From: Herbaspirillum sp. | GTDB taxonomy: Bacteria; Pseudomonadota; Gammaproteobacteria; Burkholderiales; Burkholderiaceae_D | Direction of reading: 5' to 3' | Assembly (NCBI GenBank): GCA_028292625.1 | Contig: JAQGLY010000095.1 | Coordinates: 1-64,000, forward strand | DNA length: 64,000 bases | Shown here: in pieces, positions 16,873 to 24,852 of the stretch | Numbering within the stretch: the first letter of the stretch is position 1 | Layout of the letters: every line of letters starts with the position of its first letter | Notes under the pieces: generated by a model | What the model was told of the DNA's origin: nothing | The model's database searches: none | What the model saw: only the letters and a program-made list of their open reading frames with translations | Position numbers and translations under genes: made by a program

Positions 16873-18027
16873 TTACAGGGCGGGCATTGCAGCGATACCG
16901 GGCTTCGGTTTAGCAACCAGATGCTTTTTGAGGCGCAGTGCTGGTTTCTCAAAAAGATGCCAAGATAGTGCCGCGAAAAGCATGATCGAGGGAAGTGCAA
17001 TCAAAAGGAGTGTGTACCAAGTGATTTGGCCCGGATAGAAATGGCTGATCATTTGCATAATGGGGTAGCTGAAAAGATAAATTCCATATGAATAATCCCC
17101 ATGCTTCAACAGTGGGATTGGAGGTATCTTGAGCATTCCGATGTATGCCATGCAGTAAGCGACCGGGAACGCGAGGATAAAAGTTCCGCGATACGGCAAA
17201 AGAAAATAAGCGATCCCTGCGCAGACAACGAACAGTGAAAACTTAACAGGGATGAAATATCGCCAGTGGTATAGCGTAATGCCGACGAAGAAATAATATG
17301 TGATGGTAAAACTAGCGAAATTAAGCTCGCCTGAGCCGCGGCCTGTAAGTGCGTTCACAACTGACAATCCCACGACAGCAACCAGCATCAACATACTAAA
17401 AACTTTTCTATTGAAAACAATCCTGGTCGCCATTAAACCGACCATCATTAAATAACAATAATATTCGGGCGCAAGAGTCCATAGATTGCCGTTCACAGTG
17501 TTGGGCAAGATATTGTGCTTGAAAACGCCGGGCAGGGTATAAGTGATGTGGCCGATAATATTCCCGAAATATCGCCATGTTATTGGGCTGGCGAAGTATT
17601 CTGAAAGAGGTAGTGTCGTCACAAGGGGGCCTAGCACAAACGCCGATAATGCGACCTCGACAGCTAATGCTGGGACAATCCGTATTCCACGATTCGCAAT
17701 GAAAACTCTAATAGAATTCGTGCGAATGGCGCTCCCGGTGATGAGGAATCCGCTCAAGCAAAAGAATAACGGAACGAGCGCCAATACGATGGGTTGAAAA
17801 GGCGAACCTAGAGTTAATGGAATAATTGCAAGCCCAATGCTTAACTGAAAACAGTGCCAGAAGGTGATTGCTATTGCCAAGCCTATCCGCAATGCGTCGA
17901 AGCCAGGGCCCGCGCCACGATGCGCGTCCATGATGCTCCCCACAGTCGGACTGCCGCCAATAAAATTTTTGTACCCTTCGACGCGTCTAGTTACCCAGCT
18001 TTCCCTGCCGTGATGTGCGTTGTGCAT
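16873..18027 (-). CDS. Acyltransferase-3 family membrane protein next to the prophage
   Basis: A 384-residue integral membrane protein with about ten helices. GPGFDALRIGLAIAITFWHC near residue 41 gives the family's conserved Arg and catalytic His (WHC). It would O-acylate cell-surface polysaccharide or a related substrate. The ATG at 18027 has AAGGA at good spacing. Its base composition is AT-richer than the paralogue at 12579, which fits horizontal transfer of surface-modification genes. It lies 294 bases outside the attachment site, so it belongs to the host side. Confidence 0.85.
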   Translation of the reverse strand: MHNAHHGRESWVTRRVEGYKNFIGGSPTVGSIMDAHRGAGPGFDALRIGLAIAITFWHCFQLSIGLAIIPLTLGSPFQPIVLALVPLFFCLSGFLITGSAIRTNSIRVFIANRGIRIVPALAVEVALSAFVLGPLVTTLPLSEYFASPITWRYFGNIIGHITYTLPGVFKHNILPNTVNGNLWTLAPEYYCYLMMVGLMATRIVFNRKVFSMLMLVAVVGLSVVNALTGRGSGELNFASFTITYYFFVGITLYHWRYFIPVKFSLFVVCAGIAYFLLPYRGTFILAFPVAYCMAYIGMLKIPPIPLLKHGDYSYGIYLFSYPIMQMISHFYPGQITWYTLLLIALPSIMLFAALSWHLFEKPALRLKKHLVAKPKPGIAAMPAL

Positions 18028-18280
18028 TGTTTTCCTTGTAAGGAACTAGACGGAGAATTAAAAAATTATTAAATAGACAAGAAAGATACCACTGATTTTG
18101 TGTAATCTCCAGCTTAAAACTTTGCACGATTTGTCAAAATGCAACGAATGGTTTGACCTTGATCAATACATTTCGCAAGGAGAATTCGGATTCCCGCTGG
18201 AAGCCGGTCGAACCATTTACGCTGGTTGTCGATTTTGAACGGACAGTAACGACGGATTTATCGCGCGCCATTCAAAATGA

Positions 18281-18305
18281 AAAAGGCCAATCCGAAGATT
18301 GGCCT
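18281..18305 (-). terminator. Terminator of the tRNA-Pro transcript
   Basis: Read on the minus strand, the nine-base stem aggccaatc / gattggcct encloses a UUCG tetraloop and is followed by TTTTCA. It lies 17 bases after the 3' end of the tRNA fragment, as expected for the terminator of the original tRNA gene. Confidence 0.8.
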
Positions 18306-18321
18306 AAGTCATTGATTCCAT

Positions 18322-18368
18322 TGGTCGGGACGGTGTGATTCGAACACACGACCCCTTGCACCCCATGC
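18322..18368 (-). other. Prophage attachment junction: 3' half of tRNA-Pro(GGG)
   Basis: The minus strand reads the anticodon loop ATGGGGT (anticodon GGG), then GCAAG, GGGTC, T stem and loop GTGTG TTCGAAT CACAC, acceptor CGTCCCG and ACCA. The 5' half of the tRNA is absent: the bases before the loop (ACCGG) do not pair with GCAAG. This is the pattern left when a phage integrates into the anticodon loop and restores the tRNA at its other end. The adjacent integrase supports this. The restored tRNA-Pro should lie at the right end, outside this window. Confidence 0.88.
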
Positions 18369-18486
18369 CGGTCCGCGAATTGCTGTAGGCCGCGCCAAAT
18401 CGTTATTCATACTTCAGTCCCTATAATATACAGTGGTTTATCGTGCGTCATATTAGCCCCACAATTCGCACATGATGCCTTTCAAA

Positions 18487-19590
18487 TTATAGGGATTTCC
18501 ACGGTATTTCCATGTTGATTCCAGATGCTGTTGGAACCACTTCTTTGATGTAGATTTCGCTAGTTCTGCTCGATGTATGCGCAAGCCGCGTTTGGATATC
18601 GCCCATGTTTTCGCCGCGCTTGGCCGCATCTGTTGCGCCCAGTGCTCGGATATCGCGAAATGTTACATCTTCTGTTATTTTTGCGCGCTCCCGTGCCCGA
18701 TCCCACATCGAGAATAGGCCAGTCTTTGCATACGGCGCCCCTTGTTTGGTTGGAAACAGGTAGGGGCTGATGATCTTGTATTTTTTCTTGGCCTCGCGCG
18801 CAGCATCGATAACGGACTGAATAGCCGGGGTGATGGTGATATCCACCGTCTTGCCGCTGGTCTTTGCCGTTTTGCTCGGGGTGAAGCGAATCCGGCCATC
18901 CTGTATTTGGGACTCCTTGAGCGTGCGCACATCGATTGCGCGCTGCCAGCACAGATATGACATGTCGATCAAACAGCCAAACATTGGTCCGCTCTGCGTT
19001 TTGCGCCCGTCCAGCCCAACGAAACCAGCTTCCCGGATCGCCTTTATCTGGGCATGGGTCGGTAGAACGGCGCGGCGCTTAGTTTCGAAGTCGCTCATGT
19101 CGAGTTGGTCGACCGGGTTGTCCTCGCGCAGGCCGAGCTCGGAGATAGCGTATCGGAACACCTTGCGCATGAGCGCCGCATATTTCTGGGCGGTGTTCGC
19201 CTTGCCCCGGAAATTACCCTTGAGAAAGTCGGCGCAGACCTTCGTGGTCACCTGGACGACGAGAAAATCCGCAAATGCCTCAGATATCACCTCAAGGTAT
19301 TGCTTGTACTGCGCCTGTACTTCGTCGCTGTAGCGTTTCAGCTTGTTTGCCCGGAATTCTCCGCATAGATACGGCATGGTGTCCTGGGCGACCGCGGAAG
19401 CGCCGAGCAGACTGCATAGCGCGGCCAGCATCGCCGCCTCGCCCTGATGCACGCGCGCTAGGGTGATCCAATTCTTTAGCTTGCCATCTTTCGGATCGCG
19501 GATCTTTGCCGGCGACAGAAAGCGGTAGCTGCCGTCAGTGATGTAGACCCGGCGGGGTAAGCCCTTGTTTTTCTTGCGCGCTCGATTCAT
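18487..19590 (-). CDS. int: Phage tyrosine integrase
   Basis: A 367-residue tyrosine recombinase next to the attachment site. It has a basic N-terminal arm (MNRARKKNKGLPRRV), a SAM-like core-binding domain (about 80-180) and the catalytic domain with Arg in CWQRAIDVRTL, Lys in the beta hairpin and Arg in FRDIRALGATDA. His is in LAHTSSRT and the nucleophile Tyr in SEIYIKE. The box II pattern is R-x-x-R in place of the usual H-x-x-R, a tolerated variation. The ATG at 19590 overlaps the stop of the DUF4224 gene by four bases, which decides it over an upstream start. Confidence 0.92.
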   Translation of the reverse strand: MNRARKKNKGLPRRVYITDGSYRFLSPAKIRDPKDGKLKNWITLARVHQGEAAMLAALCSLLGASAVAQDTMPYLCGEFRANKLKRYSDEVQAQYKQYLEVISEAFADFLVVQVTTKVCADFLKGNFRGKANTAQKYAALMRKVFRYAISELGLREDNPVDQLDMSDFETKRRAVLPTHAQIKAIREAGFVGLDGRKTQSGPMFGCLIDMSYLCWQRAIDVRTLKESQIQDGRIRFTPSKTAKTSGKTVDITITPAIQSVIDAAREAKKKYKIISPYLFPTKQGAPYAKTGLFSMWDRARERAKITEDVTFRDIRALGATDAAKRGENMGDIQTRLAHTSSRTSEIYIKEVVPTASGINMEIPWKSL

Positions 19591-19799
19591 TTCCGGATAG
19601 GCCTCAGTTTTGGAGCATCGTTTGCTGCAGTGACGGCCGGCATCATGCAATGCATACGCAGGACCAGCACACTATTATCCGGGCGCTTGCGCGCTTGGAT
19701 GCCAAGTTCCTTGAGGACGCGCAACTGATAGGCTGGCCGGGCATATCCCGTCAATTCCTTAATTTCTTCATCGGTTAGTGTAATCGGTTGCGAGTTCAT
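19587..19799 (-). CDS. DUF4224 protein preceding integrase
   Basis: A 70-residue protein beginning MNSQPITLTDEEIKELTGYA; the pattern L-x-x-x-E-I/L-x-x-LTGY followed by QLRVLKELGI and arginines is DUF4224. These small proteins commonly sit directly before phage integrases and may act as excision or integration factors, which is not proven. GGAGG lies eight bases before the ATG at 19799. Four-base overlaps with both neighbours place it in one transcript with integrase. Confidence 0.85.
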   Translation of the reverse strand: MNSQPITLTDEEIKELTGYARPAYQLRVLKELGIQARKRPDNSVLVLRMHCMMPAVTAANDAPKLRPIRK

Positions 19800-20452
19800 C
19801 ACTTAATCCTCCGAAATTCCACCACCCATACCCAAGGGTTTGCGCTGTAACTGCCGGCGCCATTAATCGTTTCCCACATTCCTCGGTACCAAGTGCGTGC
19901 ACGCGTAGGATCAAGGCCATTGTTCGGCAGTCGGTCGTACGTGATTCCTTCCGCCATCGCATCGGCCTCACTGATGTCTTGTAAGCGCTTGGCGGACACG
20001 CTGACGATTTCAAGCAGAATGCGGCTGGCGGCACGCAGCATATGTATCGACGGTGTCCAGCGTTCGCCAGGCTCCAGTTCGTAGCCATCGGCGGCATATG
20101 CGGCGACATGGGAGAAGACTCGCGGACCAGTCGGATTCGCTTCGTCGATTTTCCACCAGTTCATATGCGTCTCGCGCACCCAAAGGCGATCCCCTGGCTG
20201 GCCATATGGGCATGGAATCTGATGGATGTCAGATTCTTTCGTCCCATCTTTCAATAGCCACGCATCGCCATCTTCCGACATAAATCCCCAGCACGATGGG
20301 TCATTCCAGTCAGGGCCATCTTTGGCACCGCTTCCAACGAACTCAAACGGATATCTACGCGATGGCTTCACGATCCGCCGCGTCTGCGTCTTTGTGCCGG
20401 CCAGCAAAGCGCGAACCATTGGCGCCGAAAACAAGATTGGGCGCTCTTTCAT
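19799..20452 (-). CDS. Conserved phage protein, ASCH-like (MKERPILFSAPMVRAL type)
   Basis: This 217-residue protein belongs to a family often found in the accessory arms of proteobacterial phages. Its start MKERPILFSAPMVRALLAGT and KTQTRRI are diagnostic. The fold is ASCH/PUA-like, and the later segment PGDRLWVRETHMNW, the SVSAKRLQDISEADAMAEGI stretch and the WVWVVEFRR end are typical of the family. RNA or modified-base binding has been proposed for ASCH domains, but no function is proven here. It overlaps its neighbours by one to four bases. Confidence 0.85.
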   Translation of the reverse strand: MKERPILFSAPMVRALLAGTKTQTRRIVKPSRRYPFEFVGSGAKDGPDWNDPSCWGFMSEDGDAWLLKDGTKESDIHQIPCPYGQPGDRLWVRETHMNWWKIDEANPTGPRVFSHVAAYAADGYELEPGERWTPSIHMLRAASRILLEIVSVSAKRLQDISEADAMAEGITYDRLPNNGLDPTRARTWYRGMWETINGAGSYSANPWVWVVEFRRIK

Positions 20453-20739
20453 AATCCATCTTCCTCATCCGGCATAGTTGGATAATCAGATTCATCAAGC
20501 GGCAATTCGATCGTCACCGGACCGCGCAGCATATCGCCCGTCATTCGGCCATCGAGCGCATTACGCTCATGCGGGCGAAGATTGCTCCACTTGGCAATAG
20601 CGCAGAACTCCACCATCAAACCACGCGGCTGGTTGCGCTCCGGCGCGCCGACGGTTATGCCGCGAGCCTCGCACCACGCTTCTGCTTCATAGCAGGCGGA
20701 GAAATCATCGCCGTTGGAATAAAATATTTTTTGCATCAT
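20449..20739 (-). CDS. Hypothetical phage protein, 96 aa
   Basis: It begins with two consecutive Met codons (MMQKIFYSNGDDFSACYEAE) and ends DEEDGL. It is acidic, cytoplasmic and without recognised motif. GAGGAC before the first ATG fits the second ATG (20736) equally well. Its stop overlaps the next gene's ATG by four bases, as throughout this leftward operon. Confidence 0.75.
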   Translation of the reverse strand: MMQKIFYSNGDDFSACYEAEAWCEARGITVGAPERNQPRGLMVEFCAIAKWSNLRPHERNALDGRMTGDMLRGPVTIELPLDESDYPTMPDEEDGL

Positions 20740-20753
20740 TTGTCCTCGGTCGT

Positions 20754-21275
20754 CTACAAATAGCGATCTAGTATCACTGCCAATTCTTGTTCATTCATAT
20801 CCCCCGCGTCTTTACCAAGAGGCAAGAACATGGCTTCATCGCCATATTTCGCCAGTTTCTTGCCTGCGCTATCGCCCTCCACCAATGCAACCTTTCTGCA
20901 TGGCAGGCACTTCAACCACGAGCACAGGTGTTGTGGGTCACTCCCCAAGGTCGCCACCGCAGCCAGCCCGAGATTATGGAGCTTGCAGGCATCGAAGACT
21001 CCCTCAACCAGAAACACTGGCGCGCCTGGCCGAAGGGTCTCGATCCCCCAAACTGCCAGTTGCGGTGTCTTTGCCCCGTAGCGAGACACAAACGTGTAAT
21101 ACCGCTGGTCGCGTGGATGCCCATCACCATTCTTAGGCATATCTGGCCGGTACACTTGATAGCCAACCATCTGGCCGGACAAGTTCCAAAGCGCAAATGT
21201 AGCGCGATCCTGATCGACATAGACGCTGCTATAGCGCCTTACGTCAAGTCCACGATCTGCCAAATGTTGTTGCAT
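20754..21275 (-). CDS. Toprim-domain protein, phage primase-like
   Basis: A 173-residue protein. The N-terminal part (about 30 to 85) resembles the region between zinc finger and Toprim in phage primases. Residues about 95-165 form a Toprim fold, with VFLVEGVFDACKLHNLG giving the catalytic Glu and the following strand VALVEGDSAGKKLAKYG in place of the usual DGDxAG. No zinc finger and no helicase domain are present, so it is a stand-alone Toprim protein. It may assist priming or recombination. GAGGAC precedes the ATG. Confidence 0.75.
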   Translation of the reverse strand: MQQHLADRGLDVRRYSSVYVDQDRATFALWNLSGQMVGYQVYRPDMPKNGDGHPRDQRYYTFVSRYGAKTPQLAVWGIETLRPGAPVFLVEGVFDACKLHNLGLAAVATLGSDPQHLCSWLKCLPCRKVALVEGDSAGKKLAKYGDEAMFLPLGKDAGDMNEQELAVILDRYL

Positions 21276-21347
21276 TTATTTGTCCTCAACTGGCGGCGCC
21301 GGCGGCTTGGGCTTTCCATCTTTACGAGGTCGGCGGAGGTAGGTCAT
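21276..21347 (-). CDS. Micro-protein, 23 aa, Pro/Lys-rich
   Basis: A short frame, MTYLRRPRKDGKPKPPAPP and VEDK, whose ATG overlaps the stop of the upstream gene (ATGA). Its stop TAA abuts the ATG of the Toprim gene. The gapless tiling suggests it is translated, with no known function. It could instead serve only to couple translation of its neighbours. Confidence 0.45.
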   Translation of the reverse strand: MTYLRRPRKDGKPKPPAPPVEDK

Positions 21348-21583
21348 TGGGAATCACTATCCTTGGAAATTTTCGCTGCACGCCGGATCTGCTTGATAAA
21401 GGCATTGACATGTTCAGACGGGATATTGATTCTGCCCACTTCACATTCGATCCAGATTTCGGAGCCGCCTGGATAGATGCCGATGGTCAGCGGTGGCCCG
21501 AAGTGTTCACCGCCTGAAATCGGGAGCGTCATTGTCGCTGTGACTTGTTCGATGGCGACTGAAAATTCTTGTACATTGTTCAT
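21344..21583 (-). CDS. Hypothetical phage protein, 79 aa
   Basis: Starts MNNVQEFSVAIEQVTATM and ends ISKDSDSQ. Strand-rich N-terminal half, one helix near the end (HVNAFIKQIRRAAKI). GGAGGTAG before the ATG is a near-perfect ribosome binding site. No family recognised; part of the leftward accessory operon. Confidence 0.75.
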   Translation of the reverse strand: MNNVQEFSVAIEQVTATMTLPISGGEHFGPPLTIGIYPGGSEIWIECEVGRINIPSEHVNAFIKQIRRAAKISKDSDSQ

Positions 21584-22029
21584 TTTGCTACCTCCTTGAT
21601 GCCGTCGAGATACTTAAATGGCCGCGCATCTTTCCGTCTTGGCTTTGTATGGGTGACCTGCAGATAGTGATGGACATCAGGCCATATCCATCCATCGGGA
21701 TCGGCATCCGATAGCGGCACTGTCGCCACTGCTGGCGCGGGAGGGGCGGAGTAGAGCCTATGCACACCGACAGTAAGACCGCCAGGGTTATCCCACTTCC
21801 GAATATGTGGCTTGCCTGTATTGCCGACATCGACCAATTCAACGATCAGCGCCGGCTCTGCTGCGATCAGTGCTGCGCGCTTGGCGGCAAGCCAGCCTTC
21901 CCATAAGTGATTGGCGGTGATGGTCGTATAGAAATCACCGTTTCGAATCGTACGATACTTCTCTGTAGACGCCCATGCCTCAAACAGCTTCCGCTCCGCT
22001 TCGATATCGATTTCGTTCTTTGTGGTCAC
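21580..22029 (-). CDS. Hypothetical phage protein, 149 aa, modular
   Basis: The start codon is GTG, overlapping the preceding stop as GTGA. The first 55 residues (EAERKLFEAWASTEKY, then LWEGWLAAKRAAL) resemble an N-terminal module that recurs in many Burkholderiales phage proteins; the centre carries a PPAPAVATVPLSD linker. The C-terminal part (WPDVHHYLQVTHTKPRRK) is different. It appears built from exchangeable pieces, as are several neighbours. No function is known. Confidence 0.75.
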   Translation of the reverse strand: MTTKNEIDIEAERKLFEAWASTEKYRTIRNGDFYTTITANHLWEGWLAAKRAALIAAEPALIVELVDVGNTGKPHIRKWDNPGGLTVGVHRLYSAPPAPAVATVPLSDADPDGWIWPDVHHYLQVTHTKPRRKDARPFKYLDGIKEVAK

Positions 22030-22403
22030 GATGCGCTCCCCTCTATCGGCTGATCTTTAAACATATCGACTGTATGCATGTCGGGTAGCGCGGGAATCGG
22101 ATCGCCAGCTGGGATGAAGGCCGTGCAGCATGGTTGACCATCCTTACCGTATTGCCATTCCTTCGGATATTCCTCATCCTCGACGTAGTAGGCCATCGTT
22201 TTACCGATGATGTCACAGCGCTCGCTGTCGTCACATTCATCTATATCCGCGCCCTCGCGCATAGACTTGTCGCGCGCGCATTCGCTGCACCATGAACTGA
22301 AGAAGATTTCGCCCTCGGTTCCATTGCTTGGCTGATATTTCTTGCCAGCGTCCTCGATGAGCATTTCTGCCCATTCGGCCGGATAGATTGCGCGTGTTAT
22401 CAC
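22026..22403 (-). CDS. Cys-rich hypothetical phage protein, 125 aa
   Basis: Starts from GTG (MITRAIYPAEWAEML). CSECARD and later single cysteines (ECDDSERCD, PCCTAF) suggest metal binding or a disulfide-poor zinc site. It is very acidic. GGGAG precedes the GTG and the GTGA overlap couples it to the gene upstream. No family recognised. Confidence 0.75.
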   Translation of the reverse strand: MITRAIYPAEWAEMLIEDAGKKYQPSNGTEGEIFFSSWCSECARDKSMREGADIDECDDSERCDIIGKTMAYYVEDEEYPKEWQYGKDGQPCCTAFIPAGDPIPALPDMHTVDMFKDQPIEGSAS

Positions 22404-22675
22404 GATCCACTCCCATCTTCTTCTGGCTCGTCGGCGAGGCCTCGCATTACGATTATCTTGTCAGCAATAGATTGCGCGTAGTTGATCAATTGATATTCGG
22501 TGCTGTTCACTAATGCCCATCCGCTCATGCTGTTAGCTGCAAACACGGCAGGGTTAGCGCAAAATCCTTGCATCAGAAGGCCGACGTAGTGATCGCGCAG
22601 CGTCATTCCAGAAGCATGTGTATCAGGATCGAAATATGGCGGGAATGCCGGGCCGCCAGTCACCGCCGCGCTCAT
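22400..22675 (-). CDS. Phage protein with GG-x-AFP and GMTLRDHY motifs, 91 aa
   Basis: This small protein has the two signatures GGPAFPP near residue 7 and GMTLRDHYVG near 23, which occur together in a widespread family of small phage proteins of unknown role. A relative lies at 31118-31357 in the same arm. The C-terminal RGLADEPEEDG ends in the same RGLAD-x-P string as the genes at 29405 and 45857. It overlaps both neighbours by four bases. Its start region is part of a 47-base inverted repeat with 45827-45873. Confidence 0.8.
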   Translation of the reverse strand: MSAAVTGGPAFPPYFDPDTHASGMTLRDHYVGLLMQGFCANPAVFAANSMSGWALVNSTEYQLINYAQSIADKIIVMRGLADEPEEDGSGS

Positions 22676-22705
22676 GCCGCACCCGATTGCAGTTTGGCGA
22701 TGGCG
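22659..22705 (-). repeat. Inverted repeat copy A, 47 bases
   Basis: The reverse complement matches 45827-45873 at 46 of 47 bases. The segment spans the end of one gene (AKLQSGAA) and the start of the next (MSAAVT). Confidence 0.85.
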
Positions 22706-23472
22706 TCATCGATCCTGGTCGCTGCGTACTCAAGCGCATCAGACCAATACATCGCCCCAAATCTCTGACCGTCGATAATCGAGACTCGCATGTATCCAGC
22801 GATCTGATTCAAAGTAGCGATATGACCCGCATCCCTGCTATCTGGATTGGCGGCTACTGGTAGAGGCTGGGCGATGGGGGTAGGAAAATATCCATACTCT
22901 TCTGGGTAGCAAACGAAATGTGCTATCGCTACATACTCATCTGGCATCGATCTGCTGTCGGCGCCATTCGATACACAAATTTCCATCGCTTCGTCAACGA
23001 GTTTATTAATTGCATCAAGTGGCACTACCGCCTTCGCTTCTCCCTCTTGTGGCAAGACAGCGGCAGCATCAGTAGTGTTGAGCGTGATCCATCCTTTTTT
23101 CTCAGCTGAATCCTCATCATCCTCAGATGCAGGATCAAAACCGCATAGTAGCCAAGCATCTTGCTCAATGCGGTTAGATATTTCGTCGCGATCACCAGGC
23201 ACATCTGGAAGCCAGAAATTCAGCGCCTTTTGCAGTTTCTCGATTACGTTCGAGTCTTGCGGGAGGGGCGGGGAATCAAATCCAAAAATCACGTGTTCAG
23301 TAATTTGCGTATCATTCCAATGCCACCCTCGCGTAGACCAAAGTGCATCTTCATGCCTGCAAAAATGAACTGCCTTTTCAATATCTGAAATGAAACTACG
23401 AGAATTTGCACCGTCCCAATAACCAGAACTTTGCCCATTTGTAAATTGCTCGACCACCCAAAATATCTTCAC
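22672..23472 (-). CDS. Hypothetical phage protein, 266 aa, modular
   Basis: GTG start (MKIFWVVEQFTNGQSSGYWD) with GGAGAG upstream. The N-terminal part looks like a small domain that displays aromatic residues (HFCRHEDALWSTRGWHW). The centre, with PIAQPLPVAANPDSR, and the C-terminal helix ending AIAKLQSGAA are shared with the right-arm genes at 44566 and 45480. It seems to be a mosaic of parts rather than one old family. No enzymatic motif was seen. Confidence 0.75.
   Translation of the reverse strand: MKIFWVVEQFTNGQSSGYWDGANSRSFISDIEKAVHFCRHEDALWSTRGWHWNDTQITEHVIFGFDSPPLPQDSNVIEKLQKALNFWLPDVPGDRDEISNRIEQDAWLLCGFDPASEDDEDSAEKKGWITLNTTDAAAVLPQEGEAKAVVPLDAINKLVDEAMEICVSNGADSRSMPDEYVAIAHFVCYPEEYGYFPTPIAQPLPVAANPDSRDAGHIATLNQIAGYMRVSIIDGQRFGAMYWSDALEYAATRIDDAIAKLQSGAA
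22850..22873 (-). repeat. Inverted repeat copy A, 24 bases
   Basis: The reverse complement is identical to 45138-45161. It encodes the linker AQPLPVAA in both genes. Confidence 0.85.
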
Positions 23473-24332
23473 AATTGCTCTCCTGTCGGCTCTGCCTTGA
23501 TGGGGGATGGGGTGGCAGACTTCAATGCGCGGTGGTTGATCAGCAACGCTTGGTAGTTGCGATTCATGCAGTCCAGTTCTTCGGTCAGATTTGCAATTTC
23601 TTGCGTCGCCTTGCGGGCTGGCGGGGTGGCGAGAGCCATGATTGCGCGCGCAACGTCTTGCGCATGTCGGTCATACATCAGAGCATAGCCAGCGTTGTCG
23701 TATTTCTCGCTGCACTGGCAATTATCGGCAAGGATTTGCACTATTGCCTCATGCGTCAGCATTTCACCGGTGGCGGCTTTTCTAATTGAGCAAGTAGCGA
23801 CCATCAAAATCTCATCAGTGAACCGACGTAACGGCTCTTCCCACATGTAAATGCTATTAGGTAGCAATCCTGCTTTTTCAGCAGCGCGCAGAATATCGAT
23901 GCTGGATACTGTCGCTTGCGGCGCTGCCTGACCGGCTTGCAGTTCAGCAATGCGTTCTTTCAATTCCTCGTTTTCGCGCAAGGCGGTATTCCTGACTTTA
24001 TAGCCATAATCAGACTTCCATTTTTCAGACCAATCTTCATTTTCCAGCGCCACGCCAGCACGCTCATAAATGAATTGCAGTCGATTGGTAAATATATGCC
24101 CTCCAGCCGCAGCCTTGCGAATAGCGGCCAACGCGAATTCCATGCGCTTTACATATTCGCTGTCTGTGGCCGCTACCGCTGGCGCTGCTGGTGGTAGGGG
24201 CGATGCGGCAAATACCGGCGGTACTTCCAACAGCATTTCCACTACCTCGACCATCTGGCACATCAGTGCATTGGAGTGCTGCTGTTTGGCATAGTGCAAG
24301 CGGGCTTGGATTTCTTCTTGAGTGGGTTTCAT
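23469..24332 (-). CDS. Hypothetical phage protein, 287 aa, helical
   Basis: Starts MKPTQEEIQARLHYAKQQHS and contains PPAAPAVAATDSEYVKRMEF, a proline linker followed by helices. Then come a coiled coil (ALRENEELKERIAELQAGQ) and a second helical part ending in NLTEELDCMNRNYQAL. A pattern of short domains joined by Pro/Ala linkers is typical for this accessory operon. No function recognised. The ribosome binding site is weak. Confidence 0.7.
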   Translation of the reverse strand: MKPTQEEIQARLHYAKQQHSNALMCQMVEVVEMLLEVPPVFAASPLPPAAPAVAATDSEYVKRMEFALAAIRKAAAGGHIFTNRLQFIYERAGVALENEDWSEKWKSDYGYKVRNTALRENEELKERIAELQAGQAAPQATVSSIDILRAAEKAGLLPNSIYMWEEPLRRFTDEILMVATCSIRKAATGEMLTHEAIVQILADNCQCSEKYDNAGYALMYDRHAQDVARAIMALATPPARKATQEIANLTEELDCMNRNYQALLINHRALKSATPSPIKAEPTGEQL

Positions 24333-24394
24333 GCTGTCGCTTTCTGGATTTTTAGCGTGGTAGGATTGGCTTCCAATAAATTTAGGGGGATGAA

Positions 24395-24604
24395 ATGGTC
24401 AGCCGAAACCAAGAATTTAGAACTGCGTACCGCGCATGGAAAGATGCTTTCGATCAATACGATGACCAGATAGACGAGATTCTTGCGGGCGATCCGAGCG
24501 AATTTGGACGAATCCAGCCGATCATTGAGAATCTCGAAACTCTCCGATTGAAATTTATGGAGAAATCCAAACCGTTTTTGCGCGATGTTATTGTTCACGA
24601 TTAG
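24395..24604 (+). CDS. Small hypothetical protein on the opposite strand, 69 aa
   Basis: MVSRNQEFRTAYRAWKDAFD and onward is an acidic, fully helical protein. A very strong AGGGGG lies seven bases before the ATG. It is transcribed against the surrounding leftward operon and ends four bases inside the gene at 24601. The minus-strand reading of the same bases (24329-24598) shows a four-base overlap with its neighbour, but has an odd composition and a GTG start without a binding site, so the plus strand was preferred. Confidence 0.65.
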   Translation: MVSRNQEFRTAYRAWKDAFDQYDDQIDEILAGDPSEFGRIQPIIENLETLRLKFMEKSKPFLRDVIVHD

Positions 24605-24852
24605 CCTTGCAACCGATGTTGTCTAACACCGCTGATGCCCGGCGGAAGATCGGGCGTCTTGTCGAGGAATGCGCTACCTTTGGCGCCGGTGACTTTAGCG
24701 TGCTCGACCTCAACTTTTGCGGTGTTGATAATGACCTGCGCCACATCTGAGACGGCCTTAGCGCGCTCGATATCCATCGGATTTTCTTTGTCTTGCAATG
24801 CTGCCAGCGTGGCGAACAGGTGGGTGCGCAGCGTATCGATGTTATTGCTCAT
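24601..24852 (-). CDS. Hypothetical phage protein, 83 aa
   Basis: MSNNIDTLRTHLFATLAALQ, followed by DIERAKAVSDVAQVIINTAK, matches a common helical family of small phage proteins found beside HNH genes and accessory regulators. Its start overlaps the HNH gene by eleven bases. Function unknown; a helical oligomer is likely. Confidence 0.78.
   Translation of the reverse strand: MSNNIDTLRTHLFATLAALQDKENPMDIERAKAVSDVAQVIINTAKVEVEHAKVTGAKGSAFLDKTPDLPPGISGVRQHRLQG

Larger units (their letters stand above)
18028..18486. other. Intergenic region holding the prophage junction
   Basis: These 459 bases run from the acyltransferase start to the integrase stop. They hold a UUCG-type terminator hairpin at 18281, the tRNA-Pro 3' half at 18322 and about 120 bases of prophage leader. 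No protein-coding gene is supported. Confidence 0.6.

Noticed and set aside
18322..18368. A complete tRNA gene at the prophage border
   Set aside because: Only the part from the anticodon loop to the CCA end is present; the 5' bases do not form D or anticodon stems.
19591..19650. Longer integrase start
   Set aside because: These 20 extra codons lie inside the DUF4224 gene; the four-base overlap at 19590 fits the operon better.
24329..24598. Minus-strand 89-codon frame ending in an ATGA overlap
   Set aside because: The overlap is tempting, but it starts at GTG without a binding site and its composition is irregular. The plus-strand frame at 24395 has a strong Shine-Dalgarno and looks like a real helical protein. 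Not fully excluded.
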